From Thalassospira profundimaris WP0211 (GTDB lineage Bacteria; Pseudomonadota; Alphaproteobacteria; Rhodospirillales; Thalassospiraceae): a stretch of DNA of 64,000 nt. The position numbers and the translations under genes were made by a program. The notes below the pieces were generated by a model. It had not been told where the DNA came from, searched no databases, and saw only the letters and a list, made by a program, of their open reading frames with translations. Below are positions 41,311-49,965 of this stretch, in pieces; within the stretch, counting starts at the first letter, position 1; each line of letters opens with the position of its first letter. Where the stretch lies: the NCBI RefSeq assembly GCF_000300275.1, contig NZ_AMRN01000008.1:215608-279607 (forward strand). Reading direction: 5' to 3'.

Positions 41311-43011
41311 TTATTTGGTTGCGCTTTTGCGCAAGTTATCGAGGAAGGCCTCAACAGCGTCATCAAGGGCGACCGCCTCGGAGACCAGTTTTTCGGCTGT
41401 ACTGGCAAGCTGGTTGGTGCCCGAAGATACCTTGCCAGCGTTGCTGTTAACCGTCTCGATGCGTTCGGATACTTCGCGCGTGCCGTCAGCTGCCTGCTGA
41501 ACGCTGCGTGAAATCTCGCCGATGGCGGCGTGCTGTTCTTCGACCGCAGCCGCAATCGCCGTTGAGCTGTCAGCGACCTGGGCGATGGTTTCGGAAATCA
41601 GACGGATGGCATCGACCGCCTCGGTGGTTTCGTTCTGAACAGCCAGGATCTGCTGGTTGATTTCCTCGGTTGCCTTGGCGGTCTGGTTGGCAAGGTTTTT
41701 GACCTCGCTTGCCACAACGGCAAAGCCCTTGCCGGCATCACCCGCACGCGCGGCCTCGATGGTGGCGTTCAGGGCTAGCAGGTTGGTTTGTTCGGCAATG
41801 TCACCAATCAGACTTGCGACGTCGCCAATCCGCTGTGCGGCCTCGGACAGGCCAGTAACGGTCTGGTTAGTACGGGTCGCCTGTTCATTGGCCTGATTGG
41901 CGATATTTGCCGAGGTTGCAATCTGCTGGGCAATTTCATCGGAGGATGCGGACAGTTCCTCGGTCGCGGCGGAGACCGTCTGAACGTTGCTTGATGTCTG
42001 GGTGGTTGCCGAGGCAACAGCAGCCGACAGTTCGCTGTTCATGTTGGTTGCGCTGCGCATTTCATCGGTGGCCGATTGCATGTCCTTGATCGACCTGGAG
42101 ATCGAACTGATCAGACCCTTGACCTTGACGTCAAGAGAATCGGCCATTTCCATCACGGCTTTACGCTGATTTTCTTCGGCTTGTTCTTCAAGCGCTCGCT
42201 GATTTTCCTGAAGCTTGCGGTTTTCAAGTGCCTGCTCGCGGAAAGAAACCACCGTGCGCGCCATGTCGCCGACTTCGTCCTTGCGGCCCTGGCCTTCGAT
42301 TTCGCCTTCGAGATCACCTGACGAGATAATCCGCATCCGGGCGGAAAGGGTTTTAAGTCCGCCGGTGATATCGCGACCAATGGCCAGACCGGCTAGGGTC
42401 AGGATTAACAGAATCACACCGCCAATGATGACAACAAATGTTGCCTGTTCACGGAAAGCCGCATCGACGTCATCAATATAGATGCCCGTACCGATGATTG
42501 AGCCCCATGGCAGGGGTTCGGCAAAGGACAGCTTTTCGAAGGTCAGTTTTTCATCTTCGCCGGGTTTGGGCCAGTGATAGGACGAGAAACCGCCGCCAGC
42601 CTTGTTACCGGACGCGATCAGATTGCGGATGAAATAATTGCCTTGGGAATCCTGAGCGTCGTTCAGGCTTTTGCCGACAAGTGCTGGATTGGCACCGTGC
42701 ATTTCGGTCATGCCGTCGGTGGCAAAGACAAAGAAATATCCGATCTTGCCGTCATATTTGCCGGCACCGGCCAGCTCGTAGAATTGGGTGATTGCGTCTT
42801 CCTGACTGAGAAGACCAGCATCAACCTTGTCCTGATAGGACTGCGCGATTGAAGTGATGTAGTTGGTGGTGGACCGGATCTTGTCCTTGCGATCTTCAAG
42901 GAGTGCATCGCGCAGGGTGGAGAGCTGAAGCCCGCCAACGACAATGACGCCAACGAGCGCGATGACAGACAAGATGACGATTTTGTAACCAATCTTTAGA
43001 TTGCCAAGCAT
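41311..43011 (-). CDS. Methyl-accepting chemotaxis protein, single-Cache type (first)
   Basis: A 566-residue inner-membrane chemoreceptor. Membrane helices lie at residues 10-28 and near 188-208, enclosing an sCache_2-type ligand domain ([40 protein letters not shown]). HAMP follows, then the signalling domain with hairpin tip [28 protein letters not shown] near 412-438. There is no C-terminal NWETF-type pentapeptide. The ligand may be a small carboxylate, as in other such receptors. It is a close paralogue of the next gene. A GGAG site lies 9 bp upstream. Confidence 0.92.
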   Translation of the reverse strand: MLGNLKIGYKIVILSVIALVGVIVVGGLQLSTLRDALLEDRKDKIRSTTNYITSIAQSYQDKVDAGLLSQEDAITQFYELAGAGKYDGKIGYFFVFATDGMTEMHGANPALVGKSLNDAQDSQGNYFIRNLIASGNKAGGGFSSYHWPKPGEDEKLTFEKLSFAEPLPWGSIIGTGIYIDDVDAAFREQATFVVIIGGVILLILTLAGLAIGRDITGGLKTLSARMRIISSGDLEGEIEGQGRKDEVGDMARTVVSFREQALENRKLQENQRALEEQAEENQRKAVMEMADSLDVKVKGLISSISRSIKDMQSATDEMRSATNMNSELSAAVASATTQTSSNVQTVSAATEELSASSDEIAQQIATSANIANQANEQATRTNQTVTGLSEAAQRIGDVASLIGDIAEQTNLLALNATIEAARAGDAGKGFAVVASEVKNLANQTAKATEEINQQILAVQNETTEAVDAIRLISETIAQVADSSTAIAAAVEEQHAAIGEISRSVQQAADGTREVSERIETVNSNAGKVSSGTNQLASTAEKLVSEAVALDDAVEAFLDNLRKSATK

Positions 43012-43206
43012 ATGGTTTCTCCGCCAGACGAGGCCTTGTTGATCAAAATATACGAATATATTGGTGTAGTTTCAGATCATATGCAAGAGAGATTAGCCTA
43101 AAGTGTAGGTTTATGTATAGTCAAACGTCGAAGTAACACTTACTGATGGCCGTTCAGTATTGTGTTAAGATATTGACTGAATTTCATTTATAAGTTTCGG
43201 AGCCAT

Positions 43207-43240
43207 CAAAAAAGGCCAGGGCATTTCTGCCCTAGCCTTT
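43207..43240 (-). terminator. Terminator of the second chemoreceptor gene
   Basis: On the minus strand AAAGGCTAGGGC pairs with GCCCTGGCCTTT (one G-T pair) over a 6-base loop, followed by a T-run. It lies 26 bp beyond the stop at 43266. Confidence 0.82.
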
Positions 43241-43265
43241 CGGATGGTTTGCGTGTTGATACGGA

Positions 43266-44966
43266 TCAGTCGGTTGCGCGTTTGCGCAGATCGGCAAGGA
43301 AGTGTTCAACCGCCTCATCAAGCGATTTTGCTTCGTCGACCAGTTTTTCGGCCGACTGCGCCAACTGGCTGGTGCCAGACGATACGCGACCGGCATTTTC
43401 GTTGACGGTCTCAATCCGCTGGGAGACTTCGCTGGTGCCATCAGCAGCCTGCTGAACGTTACGCGAAATCTCGCCGATGGCGGCGTGCTGTTCTTCGACT
43501 GCGGCTGCAATCGCCGTTGAGCTATCGGCGACCTGTGCGATGGTTTCGGAAATCAGACGGATCGCCTCAACCGCTTCGCCGGTTTCATTCTGAACCGAGA
43601 GGATCTGCTGGTTGATTTCCTCGGTCGCCTTGGCGGTCTGGTTGGCAAGGTTTTTGACCTCGCTTGCGACCACGGCAAAGCCCTTGCCAGCATCACCGGC
43701 ACGTGCGGCCTCGATGGTGGCGTTCAGGGCCAGCAGGTTGGTCTGTTCGGCAATATCACCGATCAGCTTGGCAACATCGCCAATCTTCTGGGCCGCATCC
43801 GCCAAACCAGTAACGGTCTGGTTGGTGCGGGTGGCCTGTTCGTTGGCCTGATTGGCGATCTCGGCGGAATGGGAAATCTGCTGGGCGATTTCATCGGAGG
43901 ATGCGGTCAGTTCCTCGGTCGCGGCAGACACAGTCTGAACGTTGGTCGAGGTCTGGGTTGTTGCAGATGCCACAGCCGCAGAGAGAGAACTGTTGGTGTT
44001 GCTGGCTTCTTCCATCGAGGATGTGGCTTTTTTCATCTCGGTGATCGAGCCCGAGATCGAACGGATCAAGCCTTTGACACGCGATTCAAGGCTGTCGGCC
44101 ATATCGGTGATGTCCTGACGGCGTTGCTTGTCGGCCTGTGCCTCAAGCTCTTGCTGGCGGGTCTGCAGCTTCTGGTTTTCAAGCGCCTGCTGGCGGAAGG
44201 CAACCACGGTGCGTGCCATGTCACCAACTTCGTCACCCCGGTCCTGACCTTCGATCTCGCCTTCAAGTTTGCCACTGGCGATTTCGGTCATGCGGCTTGA
44301 AAGCTTGCTTAGTCCGACCGTGATGTTGCGGCCAATTGCAAAGGAAACGGCCAGCATGATCGCAATGACAATCGCGATGACGACCAGAACGAAAATCGCC
44401 TGTTCCCAGAAAGCCGCATCGACATCATCAATATAGATGCCAGTCCCGATGACGTCGCCCCAGGGCAGGGTGGCGGCAAAGGACTGTTTTTCAAAAAGGT
44501 CTTCTTCGGGGTGGCCGGGCTTTGGCCACAGATAGGTGAAGTATCCACCCGCCGGTGCCTTGGCGACATCCAGCATGTTCTGAATGATGAAGGAACCGCT
44601 CGGGTCCTGAAGTTTGCTAAGATCCTTGCCGACAAGGGCGGGGTTGGCCGCATGCATCATGTTGACGCCCTTGCTGTCATAGGCAAAGAAGTAACCCGTG
44701 CCATCGTCGAACTTGGATGCCGCAGCAACCCGGTAAAATTCGGTGACGGCTTCTTCCTGACTGAGCTCGCCGCTATCGACCAGGTCCTGATAGGACTGTG
44801 CGGCCGTCACAAGCATTGTGGTTGTGGCTTTAACCTTGTCCTTGCGGTCTTCGAGCAGGGCTTCTCGCAATGCAAAAAGTTCCAGCGCCGAGATTACAAG
44901 CAGTGCAACCAGTGACAGCAAGGTCAGGCTCGCGACCTTCTTGCTGATCTTGATGTTTTGTAACAT
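43266..44966 (-). CDS. Methyl-accepting chemotaxis protein, single-Cache type (second)
   Basis: A 566-residue receptor from the ATG at 44966, chosen because [14 protein letters not shown] aligns with the [10 protein letters not shown] start of its paralogue; the frame opens at 44993. Domain order is membrane helix, sCache_2-type ligand domain ([25 protein letters not shown]), membrane helix, HAMP and signalling domain, with a tip nearly identical to the first copy. Sequence differs mostly in the ligand domain, so the pair probably arose by duplication and sense related compounds. Confidence 0.92.
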   Translation of the reverse strand: MLQNIKISKKVASLTLLSLVALLVISALELFALREALLEDRKDKVKATTTMLVTAAQSYQDLVDSGELSQEEAVTEFYRVAAASKFDDGTGYFFAYDSKGVNMMHAANPALVGKDLSKLQDPSGSFIIQNMLDVAKAPAGGYFTYLWPKPGHPEEDLFEKQSFAATLPWGDVIGTGIYIDDVDAAFWEQAIFVLVVIAIVIAIMLAVSFAIGRNITVGLSKLSSRMTEIASGKLEGEIEGQDRGDEVGDMARTVVAFRQQALENQKLQTRQQELEAQADKQRRQDITDMADSLESRVKGLIRSISGSITEMKKATSSMEEASNTNSSLSAAVASATTQTSTNVQTVSAATEELTASSDEIAQQISHSAEIANQANEQATRTNQTVTGLADAAQKIGDVAKLIGDIAEQTNLLALNATIEAARAGDAGKGFAVVASEVKNLANQTAKATEEINQQILSVQNETGEAVEAIRLISETIAQVADSSTAIAAAVEEQHAAIGEISRNVQQAADGTSEVSQRIETVNENAGRVSSGTSQLAQSAEKLVDEAKSLDEAVEHFLADLRKRATD

Positions 44967-45196
44967 GTGATCTGTACCCGTGTATGTTGCCATTTCAGCA
45001 GCGATGTCAGGGGGATGGCACCCTTTTCTTACCCCTTGATGCGCGTATATTTTAAAACAGTTACCTGTCGAAAAGTATAGTAATATTTAGCCCTGTTAAG
45101 GAAATTCACTAATCAAAAGTTGTGCCTGTTGCGGTGCGGCAACATGGGCCCATGCAGACGCAGACAAGTGGCGTTGCAAAGGGTTCGGTCAGGAAT

Positions 45197-45237
45197 CAAA
45201 AAAGGACATCTGCGATCATTGCAGATGTCCTTTTTAA
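45197..45237. terminator. Terminator after the esterase gene, bidirectional
   Basis: GGACATCTGC (45204-45213) pairs with GCAGATGTCC (45221-45230) across GATCATT, flanked by A-run and T-run. It lies 30 bp downstream of the minus-strand esterase stop. Confidence 0.85.
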
Positions 45238-45266
45238 ATGTCTTGCGACGGATCAAACCCGTGGGA

Positions 45267-45965
45267 TCAGGCAAGCACCTTTGTCAAAAATCCTGCGGCT
45301 ATGCCAAGGCCTTCTTCGTCAATGCCATGTTGCAAGCCGGGCCTTTCATGAAGGCTGACTTCAATGCCATTGGCAGCAAGCGTTTCCTTGGCAAGGCGTG
45401 ATGCCTCAATCGGTACGACCGGATCGGCGGTACCATGGACCAGCACCATGGGCGGACGGGATTTGATTTCAGCACCAAAAGTCTGTTCGCCAAGCAATGC
45501 ACCGGAAAAGCCGACAACGCCGGCAATTTCATTATCACGTCGGGGGGCAGTTTGCAGGGACATCATCGTTCCTTGCGAAAAGCCAACCAGTGCGACTTTG
45601 TCCGCAGACACGCCATGGGTTTCCATGACGTGATCGATGAAGTCATCGACATAGGCCGCACTTTTGCGGGCACCTTCGGCCATGGCAGCAAGCGCGCCAG
45701 ACATGGTTTCCGGCGCACGACGCAGGAATTCGGGATCATATTCGGCCAGACTGAACCATTGGCGTCCGAACGGCGACATTTCGCACGGGAAGGGCGCGTT
45801 TGGTGAATAAAAGGTGGTGTCGGGCAGGGCGCGTGCCAGATGCGGCGCCAAACCGATCAGGTCATTTCCATCCGCGCCATAGCCATGCAGAAAGATGACA
45901 ATGCTTTTGGTGGTGCCCGAGGCAGCCGGTTTGGCCGGACCAGATAACAATGTGTCGGTGCTCAT
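45267..45965 (-). CDS. Phospholipase/carboxylesterase family serine hydrolase (YpfH-like)
   Basis: A 232-residue cytosolic esterase from ATG 45965; the frame opens earlier at 46160. Motifs: VIFLHGYGADGNDLIGLAP (oxyanion region, near 24), GFSQGTMMSLQ (Ser near 121), HGTADPVVP (Asp near 173) and the closing His in RPGLQHGIDEEGL near 213. All four fit the acyl-protein thioesterase/YpfH family. The stretch AGFLTKVLA ends the protein. The natural ester substrate is unknown. An AGGAAAG site lies upstream. Confidence 0.9.
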   Translation of the reverse strand: MSTDTLLSGPAKPAASGTTKSIVIFLHGYGADGNDLIGLAPHLARALPDTTFYSPNAPFPCEMSPFGRQWFSLAEYDPEFLRRAPETMSGALAAMAEGARKSAAYVDDFIDHVMETHGVSADKVALVGFSQGTMMSLQTAPRRDNEIAGVVGFSGALLGEQTFGAEIKSRPPMVLVHGTADPVVPIEASRLAKETLAANGIEVSLHERPGLQHGIDEEGLGIAAGFLTKVLA

Positions 45966-46505
45966 GCGTGCTTTCCTGAATTTCCCTTTGCACCTGCTTA
46001 GCAATGCAGTCGACTGACCACCAGCATTTTTTGTCACAAAACCAAAGGTTCCCGGACGGCCGTGATTGCAGGAAACCCACAAACCGTCATGACCTGTGGA
46101 TAACTTTGTGGATGGAAAAGCAGGTTTGGGGAAAATTATCCTGTAAAATGTCAAAAACATCAGTTTTGGTCTTGGGTGCTTATTCCTCAGTATAGATTTT
46201 TTGAGTTTTCTAATTTAAAAGATGCAGATGTTCTGTAGTTAATTTTAGTAAATAAAAACAAATAGTTATTTGATTTTCCTGTTCTTGGTGTTTGGACAGC
46301 CCGTGGCAGGCACCCGATTATGGGGGCAGATTTTCGACGGCAATTCGCGCACAAGCTGCATGAGGCGGGACAAAAAGTTAACGATGTGGATTTTTTGGAC
46401 AGCCGGTCATTAAAAGGTGCCTTTTGCCGCCTGGTAATCTGTGCCACAAGAATTCTTCCGGTTCGCCCGGATGCCCCACAGCATGATCCATAGACCGAGG
46501 TCCAA
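45966..46505. other. Divergent intergenic gap between esterase and MATE genes
   Basis: A gap of 540 bp, A+T-rich at 46190-46270. It must hold promoters for both neighbours. I found no RNA gene, long dyad or convincing short reading frame. Confidence 0.4.
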
Positions 46506-47843
46506 ATGAACCGCACGCGCCGCTGGTTCGGCAAGGGTGATCGACGCGTTCTGGCGTTGACCCTGCCGATTATTCTTTCCAATGCGACTGTTCCGTTGCT
46601 TGGCGCGGTCGATACGGCTGTGGTCGGACATCTCGATAGCCCGCATTATATCGGGGCGGTTGCGGTTGGCGCGCTTATTTTTTCCTATGTGTTCTGGAGC
46701 TTTGGCTTCTTGCGCATGGCAACTACGGGCCTTGCGGCACAAGCCTATGGACGGCGTGACCCAAATGGCGTGCGTGCAGTATTTGCCCGCGCGGCCCTGA
46801 TTGCCGTGGTTGCCGGTTTGGCGGTGATGGTGTTGCAATGGCCGATCATTGAACTGGCGATGAGCCTGATTGCGCCGACACCGGCGGTCGAGGCCGCCGC
46901 GCGCGATTATTTCCATGTCCGGATATGGGCGTCGCCTGCGACGCTGATGCAATATTGCATGCTGGGCTGGTTGCTGGCGATGCGTGACAGCCGGGCTGTG
47001 TTCATTTTTCAGGTGGTTCTCAATTCGCTGAACATCATCCTAGATATCCTGTTTGTGCAGGGGTTCGGTTGGGACGTGCGCGGAGTGGCCGGTGCCACGG
47101 TGATTGCCGATTATTCGGGCGTTGTGTTGGGCTGGTTCCTGATGCAACCGCATCTGAAAAGATTGGGTGGGACATGGCGCGGGATTGGTCTTTTTGATCG
47201 TGCGCAACTGGCCCGGCTGATGAAGATTAATGGCGATATCTTTATCCGCACCATGGCGCTGACATCGGCCTTTGCACTGTTTACCAGCTTCTCCGCCCGG
47301 TTTGGCGAGGTGACGCTTGCTGCCAACGCGGTTTTGCAAAACTTCCTGATGTTCGGGTCATTTGCGCTTGATGGTTTTGCCCATGCGGCAGAAACCCTTG
47401 TCGGGCAGGCCTATGGCGCGGAAAAACGCAAACAGTTCCTGTGGGCGGTGCGCAAGACAACCGTTTGGGGGATTGTTTCAGCCGTGGTGATGGCTGCCCT
47501 GTTTGCTGCATCGGGACCATGGATCATTGATGCCCTGACCAGTATTCCGGAAGTCCGCAGCGCATCCTATGAATATCTGATGTGGGCGGTGGTATTGCCG
47601 ATTACCGGGGTGTTGGGCTTTCAGTTTGACGGGGTGTTTCTGGGCGCGATGCAGACCAAGCATTGGCGCAACATGATGTTGCTGTCAGTCGCGATCTATG
47701 CCGGTTTTGCCTGGTGGGCCGTGGTGACGGGCAGCAACCATTTTCTATGGGCCGCGTTTAACGGCTTCTTCCTGCTGCGCGGGCTGACACTGGCGGTGCT
47801 GTTCCCGACAATCATTCCCAAGCAGCGTCCGGCGGTGGCGTAG
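46506..47843 (+). CDS. MATE-family efflux transporter, DinF subgroup
   Basis: A 445-residue membrane transporter with twelve helices. The N-terminal MatE repeat begins LALTLPIILSNATVPLLGAVDTAVVGHLDSPHYIGAVAVG, where the Asp near residue 36 is the cation-site residue of DinF-type pumps. RMATTGLAAQAYGRRD follows near 70. The second repeat starts near 240. Such proteins exchange drugs or metabolites for protons or sodium. It has no adjacent regulator except the Lrp gene on the other strand beyond a repeat. Confidence 0.92.
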   Translation: MNRTRRWFGKGDRRVLALTLPIILSNATVPLLGAVDTAVVGHLDSPHYIGAVAVGALIFSYVFWSFGFLRMATTGLAAQAYGRRDPNGVRAVFARAALIAVVAGLAVMVLQWPIIELAMSLIAPTPAVEAAARDYFHVRIWASPATLMQYCMLGWLLAMRDSRAVFIFQVVLNSLNIILDILFVQGFGWDVRGVAGATVIADYSGVVLGWFLMQPHLKRLGGTWRGIGLFDRAQLARLMKINGDIFIRTMALTSAFALFTSFSARFGEVTLAANAVLQNFLMFGSFALDGFAHAAETLVGQAYGAEKRKQFLWAVRKTTVWGIVSAVVMAALFAASGPWIIDALTSIPEVRSASYEYLMWAVVLPITGVLGFQFDGVFLGAMQTKHWRNMMLLSVAIYAGFAWWAVVTGSNHFLWAAFNGFFLLRGLTLAVLFPTIIPKQRPAVA

Positions 47844-47878
47844 AGCGCTTGTCAGGTTCGGAACTTGCTGATTAAGGT

Positions 47879-47944
47879 CCCCGCCTTCGCGGGGATGACG
47901 GTGCCATACCATATGGTTCTTGCCGTCATGCCCGCGAAGGCGGG
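47879..47944. repeat. REP-like palindromic extragenic element
   Basis: Two head-to-head units, CCCCGCCTTCGCGGGGATGACGG-like at 47879-47901 and CCGTCATGCCCGCGAAGGCGGG-like at 47923-47944, form a large inverted repeat, each unit itself a hairpin (CCCCGC-CTTC-GCGGGG). Lying between convergent genes, it has the form of the dispersed elements common in this class. A related fragment lies at 15171-15195. Confidence 0.8.
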
Positions 47945-47957
47945 CATCCAACTGATA

Positions 47958-48437
47958 TCAGTCGGCGTCAGCAACCGGCAGGGTGGTGCTGTTTTTGACT
48001 TCGTGGAGCGTGAAGCTTGATTTCATGTTGGCGACGCCGGGCAGCTTCATCATGACTTCGGACAGGAAGCGCTGATAGGCGGCCGGGTCCGGCACAACGA
48101 TGCGCATCATATAGTCCTGATTGCCAACCATGGCATAGCAATCAACGATTTCCGGGTGTTCCTGCACGGCCGTTTCAAAGCGACGGAGTGACGGCTCGTC
48201 ATGCTGGGTCAGCGATACGGTAACGAAGACATTCACACCAAGGCGAAGATGGGCCGGGTCCAAAAGGGCGACATATTTGCGGATGACGCCACTTTCTTCG
48301 AGCTTGCGCAGACGCCGCAGGCAGGGGGAAACGGACAGGCCGACCTTGTCAGCCAGTTCGACCATGGAGATTCGACCGTCTTCCTGAATTTCACGAAGAA
48401 TTTTGCGATCAATTGCGTCGAAACCGTTGCGCGCCAT
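47958..48437 (-). CDS. Lrp/AsnC-family transcriptional regulator
   Basis: A 159-residue regulator from ATG 48437, with AAAGGAG upstream; the longer frame to 48566 is not favoured. The HTH is at 5-60: AIDRKILREIQEDGRISMVELADKVGLSVSPCLRRLRKLEESGVI. The RAM ligand domain contains YAMVGNQDYMMRIVVPD near 105 and AYQRFLSEVMMKLPGVANMKSSFTLHEVK. It probably senses an amino acid; which one is not known. It converges on the MATE gene. Confidence 0.92.
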   Translation of the reverse strand: MARNGFDAIDRKILREIQEDGRISMVELADKVGLSVSPCLRRLRKLEESGVIRKYVALLDPAHLRLGVNVFVTVSLTQHDEPSLRRFETAVQEHPEIVDCYAMVGNQDYMMRIVVPDPAAYQRFLSEVMMKLPGVANMKSSFTLHEVKNSTTLPVADAD

Positions 48438-48863
48438 AGCGTGCCACACTCCTTTGGACGATAAGATAACGGGCCGAAATTCGCCCGGAGAACCGTATTT
48501 TCGGAAGGGTGGATTTTGCCAAATTCCCGACCGGGCGTACATAATTTCTGCTGCGCGATAAGCCATGACTTCGCGTTTCTGTCAATCTTTGCGTCGCCAA
48601 ACGGTGCAATTTTTACGTCGAAATTCTGTATATGATCGCAATGCGGTGCAACAGATCTTAACCACACCGTGCATGCCAAAGACTTGCAACAGGCAAGCAA
48701 TGCAAGTATGACCTTCAATTCCTTGGAATGCCTGCAGTTGTGAGCATCTGCAGCGGAAGTTATCGTTGCCGTGTGCCATCCGGGCAGTGTAGTATAATCG
48801 TACCAATTTACTTATTTCGATTGTGATTATTCTCCTGCCGGGAGCCCGGGGGAGGTTGGCAAT

Positions 48864-48893
48864 GTCTGACACTCGTCTGACACTCGTCTGACA
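48864..48893. repeat. 11-bp tandem direct repeat
   Basis: GTCTGACACTC occurs twice in a row and then most of a third time, 29 bp before the GNAT start. It may be a slippage product or a regulator site in direct repeat. Confidence 0.7.
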
Positions 48894-48921
48894 TTGGCAG
48901 CCGATATACTGAAAGGCACGT

Positions 48922-49422
48922 ATGGTGGACGCTGCGCAAGACACGCCGGGATATAACCTGGTTACAATTGGCGAGCATAAAATCAATATTCGTCCGGCGG
49001 TTCAGGCAGATCTCGCCAATGTTGTCGATCTTGATGACCGGACCACGGGACTGCGCAAGCCGGATTACTGGGACGACCTTTTTACCCGTTATGGCAACCG
49101 CAAGGATTCCCGTTTCTTTCTGATTGCCGAAGAAAACGGAACGCTTCTGGGCTGCATTTTCGGTGAAGTCCGTTCGTGGGAATTCAATTCCGTGCCGTGC
49201 GGTTGGGTTGGCACCGTTAGTGTCGAACCGGACCTGCGCATGGGCGGGATCGGTACCATCCTTTATAACGAAATCTGCCGCTGTTTCCGCAAGGCCGGGG
49301 TGACCAAGATCCGGACCATGATCCCGCGCGATGCGACCGACTTGATGTCGTTCTTCCGCGCGCAGGGCATGATGGCGGGGCCATTCATCCAGCTGGAAAC
49401 AGATATGGAAGAGGGGGAATAA
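48922..49422 (+). CDS. GNAT-family N-acetyltransferase
   Basis: A 166-residue acetyltransferase. The fold is seen in INIRPAVQADLANVVDLDDRTTG at 18-40 and the acetyl-CoA loop as VGTVSVEPDLRMGGIGTILYNEIC near 99-122, with (Q/R)xxGxG/A written LRMGGIG. The substrate is unknown. It is followed after 4 bp by an Rrf2-type regulator, so the two share a transcript. No strong ribosome site precedes the ATG. Confidence 0.87.
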   Translation: MVDAAQDTPGYNLVTIGEHKINIRPAVQADLANVVDLDDRTTGLRKPDYWDDLFTRYGNRKDSRFFLIAEENGTLLGCIFGEVRSWEFNSVPCGWVGTVSVEPDLRMGGIGTILYNEICRCFRKAGVTKIRTMIPRDATDLMSFFRAQGMMAGPFIQLETDMEEGE

Positions 49423-49426
49423 GCCA

Positions 49427-49873
49427 ATGATGTCCTTGCAAAAGGCGACGCTGTTTGCCCTCTATGCCGTGCTGGAACTGGCCGAAGATACCGACCGCCA
49501 GCTTTCAGCATCGGAAATTGCCGAGCGTTACAATATTTCAACCAACCACCTGGCAAAGGTCCTGCGTGATCTGGGCCGGGCGGGGCTGGTTGAATCAGTC
49601 CGTGGTGCTGGTGGCGGTTATCGTTTCTGTGGCAATGCCAAGCGCACGACACTTTTGGATGTTGTGCAGTTGTTTGAAGAGGTCGGCACAAGCCCGTCCA
49701 ACAGCATCGTGCAGAACACCAATGCCGGTGCGGCGCTTTCGATGGTGATGGATGAGATCGAAGAGATCACCCATGCCACATTGCTGTCGATCACGATCGA
49801 GACGATGCTGAAACTGATGCGCAAACGTCGTCCGGAAAAACCGACATCTACCGGATTGTTCCGCGCGGTTTAA
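49427..49873 (+). CDS. Rrf2-family transcriptional regulator
   Basis: A 148-residue regulator with an N-terminal winged helix: KATLFALYAVLELAEDTDRQLSASEIAERYNISTNHLAKVLRDLGRAGLVESVRGAGGGYRF, the Rrf2 signature. Only one Cys (residue 68) is in the usual cluster region, so it lacks the three Cys that bind Fe-S in IscR or NsrR. It therefore may not be a cluster sensor. It is co-transcribed with the GNAT gene, which it may control. A bidirectional terminator follows. Confidence 0.88.
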   Translation: MMSLQKATLFALYAVLELAEDTDRQLSASEIAERYNISTNHLAKVLRDLGRAGLVESVRGAGGGYRFCGNAKRTTLLDVVQLFEEVGTSPSNSIVQNTNAGAALSMVMDEIEEITHATLLSITIETMLKLMRKRRPEKPTSTGLFRAV

Positions 49874-49910
49874 CGCATAAACCAAGCACAGACACATACA
49901 CCAGATAAAC

Positions 49911-49943
49911 AAAAGGCCGTCAGATTGCTCTGACGGCCCTTTT
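49911..49943. terminator. Terminator between the Rrf2 and RNA helicase genes, bidirectional
   Basis: GGCCGTCAGA (49915-49924) pairs with TCTGACGGCC (49929-49938) around a 4-base loop, flanked by AAAA and TTTT runs. Confidence 0.85.
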
Positions 49944-49965
49944 GATTGGCGAACGCGCGGCGGGC

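Noticed and set aside
47745..47951. Minus-strand 68-codon frame (MDARLRGHDG...)
   Set aside because: This is the typical false translation of a REP-like palindromic repeat.
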